From assembly GCA_009839775.1 (NCBI GenBank), contig VXOZ01000005.1, forward strand, positions 1 through 32,382: DNA of 32,382 bases, written 5' to 3'. This document shows positions 28,099 through 32,382 of the stretch, in pieces (within the stretch, counting starts at the first letter, position 1; each line of letters opens with the position of its first letter). This DNA is from Chloroflexota bacterium (GTDB lineage Bacteria > Chloroflexota > UBA11872 > VXOZ01). The notes under the pieces are model-generated. The model had not been told where the DNA came from. It worked only from the letters and a program-made list of their open reading frames with translations, and searched no databases. A program made the position numbers and the translations under genes.

Positions 28099-28251
28099 AT
28101 GAACGGAGCTAAAGACAATTCGGCGAAAAGAACGGCAGAGCTTAAAAAAGCAATGGCTATTGACGTGAAAAAAGACGCTCCGGAGTCCGCAGAGACTTGG
28201 TGGCGGCGACTGCGCAAACGCCTGAAATTCTTGCTCTGGTTCGGGCATTAG
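28099..28251 (+). CDS. small basic protein, probable leaderless gene (50 aa)
   Basis: Too short for standard calling but supported by TATAAC 7 nt before the ATG, the spacing found for other leaderless genes here. The product is charged and basic: MNGAKDNSAKRTAELKKAMA, then DVKKDAPESAE and WWRRLRKRLKFLLWFGH at the end. The C-terminal Trp/Arg/Leu cluster looks like an amphipathic membrane-binding or RNA-binding tail. No family recognised. The minus-strand frames over it have no promoter. The next small gene follows after 80 nt. Confidence 0.45.
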   Translation: MNGAKDNSAKRTAELKKAMAIDVKKDAPESAETWWRRLRKRLKFLLWFGH

Positions 28252-28331
28252 CAACCGAAGTGTTATTTGCGACATAACCCCATCGCCTTGCGGCTAGACT
28301 TACTGGCCGGTTTATATTATCATCGCCGCAT

Positions 28332-28475
28332 ATGGCGGAATGGGAAAACGATCCGAATCTCAGGAAAAAGACGCGCAAAGTTGTCGGAGTCTTAATTATC
28401 ATGATAACGTCAGTTATAGGTGTTTCTATGTTGTTTAAGACCTCTAAATTTTTCTCTGATCTTTTTGGTCTTTAA
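28332..28475 (+). CDS. small single-TM protein (47 aa)
   Basis: 47 residues: charged N-terminus (MAEWENDPNLRKKTRK), one hydrophobic segment VVGVLIIMITSVIGVSML (~17-34) and a short aromatic tail. TATATTAT lies 11-13 nt before the ATG, giving a nearly leaderless message; no SD. Possibly expressed with the 28099 gene. Small TM proteins of this size are often regulators or toxins of membrane complexes; there is no evidence for either. Confidence 0.4.
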   Translation: MAEWENDPNLRKKTRKVVGVLIIMITSVIGVSMLFKTSKFFSDLFGL

Positions 28476-28551
28476 GGGCTGGAGTCGCTACAGGGCATAA
28501 TAGCCTTTGGCGTTTCTTTATTTGGCATACAATAAAATTGGATAAAATAAA

Positions 28552-28605
28552 CTTGCCCTCCCTTATTAAAGACTTGAGTCTTTTGCTCATATAAGGGAGA
28601 GCAAG
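28552..28605. ncRNA. long stem-loop, possible structured RNA
   Basis: CTTGC-C-CTCCCTTAT (28552-28566) pairs with ATAAGGGAG-A-GCAAG (28591-28605): 14 pairs and one C-A mismatch. Inside, AAAGACT (28568-28574) and AGTCTTT (28577-28583) form a 7-bp hairpin, with TGCTCAT left as an asymmetric bulge. Located in a 277-nt gene-free gap; orientation of transcription unknown. Confidence 0.4.
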
Positions 28606-28752
28606 CTATATTCAGATGGTAGCTATTTTGGGCAGAAACGTCAAATCACCCCATTTTGGTGCGATATTGTATATAACCCCCCCCCATTACGTGCCCTGTA
28701 CTTTTATAAGATTATATAGTATAACTAGAACAATTAATAAAAGGAGGCGGTC

Positions 28753-29421
28753 ATGGGAGAGAGGGTAAAGCAACCTGAGACAATCGAAGAGGTTCGTACT
28801 TTGTTGGCCGAGAGATTACAGGAGGTGGTCGAACCTGATTCAAACGAGCGCCTACTGGTAAGCCAGACTGAACTGGCGCGGCACGATAAGCTGAAGGCGT
28901 TGCTGCAAAGCAGGCTCTATGGACAGTTGCTCTGGACACTGGAAGAAAACCAGGACCAGGTCCACCCCGAGGCCAATCAGCTTATTAGACATTTAAGCAC
29001 AAGTTACTTGCCTATAGCGGCTGAGTTTTACGCTTCGATGGAAAAATACTGGGAGGATAGGGCTAATCACACACCCGGAGGAGAATCCTCTTGGGAGCTG
29101 TTCGTAACCCGCCCTAACAACGCGCACTCCGATGAAGTGGGATCAGGCTTGCTTCTTACCTCACGCTGGGGGTTGCGTCCGGTTTGCCTGCTGATGAACC
29201 CATATGAGATTGCTCACAATATTACGACTTGCCCCGACGGTATCGACGGCTATTTAAACAGCCGCGTGGATGAGGCAAAAATGGGAGAACAAAGGATAGG
29301 CATCCTGAAAGACATCTGTGAAGAATTCGAGCACGAGCACGGGCAAATCTACGTGAAGCCTTTGAATCATATGGAGCAATATTACCGGCAATCTCTCTCA
29401 TTTTGGCTCACCTGGAGGTGA
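28753..29421 (+). CDS. hypothetical protein (222 aa)
   Basis: Soluble acidic protein of unknown family, mostly helical: N-terminal EEVRTLLAERLQEVVEPD, then HDKLKALLQSRLYGQLLWTL, an aromatic, Asn-rich centre (FVTRPNNAHSDEVGSG) and a C-terminal EFEHEHGQIYVKPLNHMEQY. It has the best ribosome-binding site of the window, AAGGAGG (28741-28747) 5 nt before the ATG, so high translation is likely. TATAGT/TATAAC boxes about 30 nt upstream are candidate -10 elements. The gap before it contains the 28552 stem-loop and a C10 run (around 28678). No signal peptide, TM segment or catalytic motif seen. Confidence 0.7.
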   Translation: MGERVKQPETIEEVRTLLAERLQEVVEPDSNERLLVSQTELARHDKLKALLQSRLYGQLLWTLEENQDQVHPEANQLIRHLSTSYLPIAAEFYASMEKYWEDRANHTPGGESSWELFVTRPNNAHSDEVGSGLLLTSRWGLRPVCLLMNPYEIAHNITTCPDGIDGYLNSRVDEAKMGEQRIGILKDICEEFEHEHGQIYVKPLNHMEQYYRQSLSFWLTWR

Positions 29422-29493
29422 TGCCGCCAAGGCGGCCGCGGCAACCTTAAACCGCTCAAACTTTTACCGAACGGTGGATTACGCTACAATTGG

Positions 29494-29594
29494 CCACTGT
29501 ACCAATGGAAAAGAACCGGGATGGAAGCCTTAAATACTTCTGATAAAGAGGGTGCTTTGATCAGAAGCCGGACGGGAGGCCGCCCCCTTTTTGA
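29494..29594 (+). ncRNA. possible ~100-nt small RNA or attenuator-like leader
   Basis: A TACAAT box (~29486) is followed by a small frame MEKNRDGSLKYF (29508-29546), an 8-bp stem CTTCTGAT/ATCAGAAG that overlaps its stop codon, and a C5T5 end (to ~29594) that can alternatively pair with AAAGAGGG. The layout (short peptide, alternative stems, U tract) resembles an attenuator, but the next gene has its own promoter behind it, so a stand-alone small RNA is equally possible. Confidence 0.3.
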
Positions 29595-29620
29595 ATTATC
29601 ACGGCAGGCAGGCGTTGGCG

Positions 29621-29626
29621 TATAAT
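29621..29626 (+). promoter_or_regulatory. -10 box of a leaderless transcript (29634 gene)
   Basis: TATAAT followed by GGAATCC and ATG at 29634. The upstream ATG at 29625 overlaps the box itself and cannot be the start if this promoter is used. Confidence 0.65.
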
Positions 29627-29633
29627 GGAATCC

Positions 29634-30182
29634 ATGGAAAAGACGGCAAGCCGCATGGACGCTAAATTCTTGGAAAAGCTGGCGGGGGTGAACCCCGACC
29701 GCGGTCCGGGCTGGTATTATCACGCCGAGCTGAATCCTGACACGAACGTCTTGACCAAAATAGAGGAGGGGGTCGCTAAAAAACCCGCCCCGGAATCAGC
29801 CAATACGTTCGTGTCAGCCAGAATCGAATGCGAATACGCCCCCAATAGCGCAACCGTGATAACGCATAAAAGGGAGTATCTTTTAGACCGCGACGGGTTA
29901 ACCGTTTCCGAAACGATTACGGACTATTGGCCGTATGCCACCGGCAACAACCCCCTCCGCCGAATAGAAACCGAGGCGGTTTCAAGCGGCGAACAACCCT
30001 CCAGGCACCTGACCTACTTCCACCCTGATTGGACGAGCATAATCGTGGCACAGCAAACGGAACATCTGGACGCCAACGGCCAAACCGCCGACGTTCTGCC
30101 CCTCGAAATCCTCCATCCTAAAGGTTATTACAGACTTCAGGAACACCTGCAGGAACTGGACTCAGCCCAGCGTTCGCTTTAG
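29634..30182 (+). CDS. hypothetical protein (182 aa)
   Basis: Unrecognised soluble protein with mixed alpha/beta character: GPGWYYHAELNPDTNVLTKI (~25-44), an apparent beta-rich middle (FVSARIECEYAPNSATVITH) and YFHPDWTSIIVAQQTEHLDA, ending in a helical HLQELDSAQRSL. It has one Cys and no TM segment or signal peptide. Start at 29634 follows from the leaderless promoter 7 nt upstream. It precedes folP by 39 nt on the same strand and may be co-transcribed with it, but it has no resemblance to a known folate enzyme. Confidence 0.65.
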   Translation: MEKTASRMDAKFLEKLAGVNPDRGPGWYYHAELNPDTNVLTKIEEGVAKKPAPESANTFVSARIECEYAPNSATVITHKREYLLDRDGLTVSETITDYWPYATGNNPLRRIETEAVSSGEQPSRHLTYFHPDWTSIIVAQQTEHLDANGQTADVLPLEILHPKGYYRLQEHLQELDSAQRSL

Positions 30183-30221
30183 ATTACTCCGTCGCTGGCT
30201 GGCAACTACATAACGAAAACC

Positions 30222-30968
30222 ATGACAAAACTTGTCGGAATCCTCAACATAACGCCGGACAGTTTCAGTGACGGCGGCCAAAACGACTCTGCGGAGATCG
30301 CGGTTAAGCGGGCCGAGGAGATGTTTAATGAAGGTGCCTCAATAGTTGATGTGGGCGCTGAGAGCACGAGGCCGGGAGCCGAGGCGATTGGTTGGCGCGA
30401 AGAGACGGCCCGGCTGGCCGGTTTCATGGCGTGCGCCGAAAGCTCGGACTGGAGCATCTCGCTCGACACCTATCACCCGGAAACCATCAGGTGGGCCAGC
30501 CGCCGGCTGTCCTCGTTTATCATTAATGACGTTACCGGCTTCCGGGACGGGGCCATGCGCAGAGCCGCTGCGGTCACGGGCAACAAGGTTGTCGTCAGTC
30601 ACCTGCCGAAAGCCAGCCTCAGTATTCAGGACGCTCACAGGCGGAAACCCGTCGCCTCGGTCGGCCAAGTGGTTGAAGAGTTGCGCAGAGCCGTAGGGCG
30701 ATTGACCGAAGCCGGAGTCGACCCCGACAAGATAATCGTCGATCCCGGGATAGGTTTCGGCAAAAGCCCGGAACTTAACTGGGAGTTGTTGAGGTTCGGC
30801 CTCTACATGCCCGGATACGAGGTGATGGTGGGCTACTCCAGAAAGAAGTTCTTGGGAGAAGATCGCATGGACATTGAAACGAACCGCTTGGCCGGGAAAA
30901 TAGCCATCGAGGCCGGCGCCGGCTACCTCAGGGTGCACGACGTAGAGGGTCACGCTTCGTTAATCTGA
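30222..30968 (+). CDS. folP: dihydropteroate synthase
   Basis: Condenses 6-hydroxymethyl-7,8-dihydropterin pyrophosphate with p-aminobenzoate to dihydropteroate, the sulfonamide-sensitive step of folate synthesis, in the cytoplasm. 248 residues, slightly short of the usual 260-285 but with every signature: GILNITPDSFSDGG (6-19), DVGAESTRPGA (43-53), a DTYHPE and NDVTG pair in the middle, VDPGIGFGKS, VGYSRKKFLG and RVHDVEGH. Loop regions are trimmed. No other folate gene is in the window. No SD; CATAAC 7 nt before the ATG could make a leaderless mRNA. Its last 9 bp overlap the end of the convergent 30960-31628 gene. Confidence 0.95.
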   Translation: MTKLVGILNITPDSFSDGGQNDSAEIAVKRAEEMFNEGASIVDVGAESTRPGAEAIGWREETARLAGFMACAESSDWSISLDTYHPETIRWASRRLSSFIINDVTGFRDGAMRRAAAVTGNKVVVSHLPKASLSIQDAHRRKPVASVGQVVEELRRAVGRLTEAGVDPDKIIVDPGIGFGKSPELNWELLRFGLYMPGYEVMVGYSRKKFLGEDRMDIETNRLAGKIAIEAGAGYLRVHDVEGHASLI

Positions 30969-31628
30969 AGTTTGGCCGGGATCCCAATTGTTGAACTTGA
31001 ATCCCGGAATGGCTTCGGCCGGGCGGTCGTTCGCGCGCAGCATCATCGAAAGCCTGGTTTCGGTTTTTAAATTCTGGACGCTGTGCTCGGGTCTGATTTC
31101 TTCATCCGTGTCAATCAGCCCAGGGGCTCTCAGCAAGCACAGATCGCCGGGTAAGACGGGGGATATCATGTCTTGCCCCTTGTGGGTGATAACCAGATCG
31201 CATTCGCCCTCGATGGCGACGATTGCGACAAGGCCGATGAAACGCAAGTTGTCGCGGTGCCGGCTCAACCCGACCTCTTGGTCGTCATAGAGGTGGAAAG
31301 AAAGCTCGTCGGCCTCCCAGTTTTCTAAAGAGGGGAACTCGGCCGACATCTCGTTGACGTAGTCTTGGGTCTTCTCCTTCAAGGCGACCGTATTGGGCAG
31401 GCGGTCCAGGAACGACTGGTCGCCCCGGCTGAGTTTCAGGGCGAAGGTGAAATGGTTCTGGACAATCTCCAAACCCCGTTTATTCTGATAGGTTTCGTGG
31501 GCGTCAAGCCACTCCTTCCCGAGGCCGCCGGCTTCTTTGGCCACCACGGCGACTTCTGAGGGATCGGCGAAGCAGGGGATGATTTCAACGCCCGTGCCCG
31601 ACAAATTTATCAACTCCCTGTAATACAT
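30960..31628 (-). CDS. 2-oxoglutarate/Fe(II)-dependent oxygenase-like protein
   Basis: 222 residues with the jelly-roll signature in the C-terminal half: ELSFHLYDDQEVGLSRHRDN provides the H124-x-D126 pair, PEHSVQN the distal H182, and TETRLSMMLR the Arg (R192) expected to bind 2-oxoglutarate. Order and spacing fit AlkB/JBP-like dioxygenases, but the N-terminal part is unlike the named families, so substrate (nucleic acid, protein or metabolite) is open. TACAAT (31641-31636) is 7 nt before the ATG, with no SD: likely leaderless. Convergent with folP, sharing 9 bp at the 3' ends. Confidence 0.65.
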   Translation of the reverse strand: MYYRELINLSGTGVEIIPCFADPSEVAVVAKEAGGLGKEWLDAHETYQNKRGLEIVQNHFTFALKLSRGDQSFLDRLPNTVALKEKTQDYVNEMSAEFPSLENWEADELSFHLYDDQEVGLSRHRDNLRFIGLVAIVAIEGECDLVITHKGQDMISPVLPGDLCLLRAPGLIDTDEEIRPEHSVQNLKTETRLSMMLRANDRPAEAIPGFKFNNWDPGQTSD

Positions 31629-31635
31629 ACTATAG

Positions 31636-31641
31636 ATTGTA
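31636..31641 (-). promoter_or_regulatory. -10 box of a leaderless transcript (oxygenase-like gene)
   Basis: Minus strand TACAAT followed by CTATAGT (7 nt) and the ATG at 31628. Confidence 0.5.
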
Positions 31642-31804
31642 CCCCAATATGCCGGCGCCGGCCCAATAATGAATTATTAAACGGAGGGCGGGTGGCAGCG
31701 CCGGGCAGGCCGAAGCGGCACAATCCCGCGGCCGCAGCTTTTACGCCTTGGCGAAATTTGGTATCATGGCTGAAGTTGATCGCATTGAAAGAAAAGCTTG
31801 AAAA

Positions 31805-32382
31805 ATGAGAATAGCGTTCGTCGGCAAGGGAGGCAGCGGCAAAACCACCTGCGCCGCCCTCTTCACCCAGCACGTCCTCAACGACGCCAGCGGCAACGTC
31901 TGGGCCGTGGATGCCGACCTCAACATGCATCTGGCCGAACAACTGGGCGTTGACGCTACGGGCCTGAAACATATCTCCGACCCCGCTTCGGAAAAAGACA
32001 TCAAGGCATACCTGAGGGGCGGGAACGGCCGGATCAAGGAACTGTCCCATTTCAAGAAAACCACGCCGCCCGGGGAGGGCTCCGGCTTTATCGTCGTCAG
32101 GGATTCCGACAATTACGTCCTGCGAAACTACGCTTCAATCCGGAACAACCTATTCTTATCAATCGTCGGGTCTTACGATCCGGACGGCATCGGCGCCAGC
32201 TGCTACCATAACAATCTGGCCGTCTTGGAAAGCATGCTGTCCCACACGATCGACGAAGGCGCGCACGTCATCGTCGACATGGTCGCCGGCGTCGACGCCT
32301 TCGCGGGCACGTTGCACGCCCAAATCGACCTTGTGATTCTGGTAACCGAGCCGCCCAAGAAATCCGTGGACGTTTACAAACA
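31805..32382 (+). CDS. CooC/ParA-type P-loop ATPase (3'-truncated by window end)
   Basis: Deviant-Walker-A ATPase of the SIMIBI class. The visible 192 codons start MRIAFVGKGGSGKTTCAALF (P-loop GKGGSGKTT, residues 7-15), then WAVDADLNMHLAEQLG (Walker A'), an Asn/Asp-rich insertion of ~60 residues, and HVIVDMVAGVDAF (Walker B-like) with ILVTEPPKKSVDVYK. This pattern fits CooC-like metallocluster/carbonyl-insertion ATPases and, less closely, ParA/MinD; the GKGGSGKTT plus EPP(K)S are CooC-like. No SD; a TATCAT box lies ~40 nt upstream. Continues beyond the window. Confidence 0.75.
   Translation, partial: MRIAFVGKGGSGKTTCAALFTQHVLNDASGNVWAVDADLNMHLAEQLGVDATGLKHISDPASEKDIKAYLRGGNGRIKELSHFKKTTPPGEGSGFIVVRDSDNYVLRNYASIRNNLFLSIVGSYDPDGIGASCYHNNLAVLESMLSHTIDEGAHVIVDMVAGVDAFAGTLHAQIDLVILVTEPPKKSVDVYK

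Overview
The window (32.4 kb) looks like a chromosome fragment of a small-genome, poorly characterised bacterium. A Candidate Phyla Radiation (Patescibacteria) lineage, perhaps Saccharibacteria-like, is my best guess. This rests on inference: stand-alone genes for ribosomal proteins L33 and S10, many short lineage-specific proteins, CCA-encoding tRNA genes, normal use of TGA as stop (which argues against Gracilibacteria/SR1), and several genes whose -10 box sits only 7-9 nt before the ATG. I cannot place it firmly.

Layout. 1-6200: three threonine tRNA genes, small membrane proteins, a lipoprotein and rpmG/rpsJ. This part contains the most unusual signal, three copies of a cassette: a TTGCCN-N17-TATAAT-like promoter, a 15-nt element B that can fold into a local hairpin, a small membrane protein gene, a GC-rich hairpin D, and, 7-8 nt after D, an element E that is the near-perfect reverse complement of that cassette's own B. 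The B and E sequences differ between cassettes but change together, so pairing rather than sequence is conserved. Two of the cassettes end in identical tRNA-Thr(GGT) genes on the opposite strand.

6200-10900: mostly unrecognised cytoplasmic or membrane-anchored proteins, a tRNA-Ser(CGA) and a TauE/SafE-type permease. 10984-11060: tRNA-Trp. Directly behind it, to about 19.6 kb, lies a visibly AT-richer defence island: a TrlF-like PHP/ABC ATPase whose first metal-binding motif is changed from HxH to QxQ, converging on a complete type I restriction-modification operon (hsdM-hsdS-hsdR).

19.6-23.2 kb: a small zinc-ribbon protein, two paralogous RelB/RelE toxin-antitoxin operons, a secreted surface protein between them, and three direct copies of a ~31-bp (up to ~59-bp) repeat. 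The first toxin-antitoxin promoter is abutted by a C10G9 palindrome.

23.2-32.4 kb: ordinary-looking genes, including membrane-anchored proteins, a TrpF-like barrel protein, an S51 peptidase, a PQQ-dependent sugar dehydrogenase-like protein, two very small leaderless ORFs, dihydropteroate synthase (folP), a 2-oxoglutarate/Fe(II) oxygenase-like protein overlapping folP tail to tail, and the 5' part of a CooC/ParA-type ATPase that runs off the window. No CRISPR array, rRNA or transposase was found. All structure claims were made by eye; no folding or database search was run.
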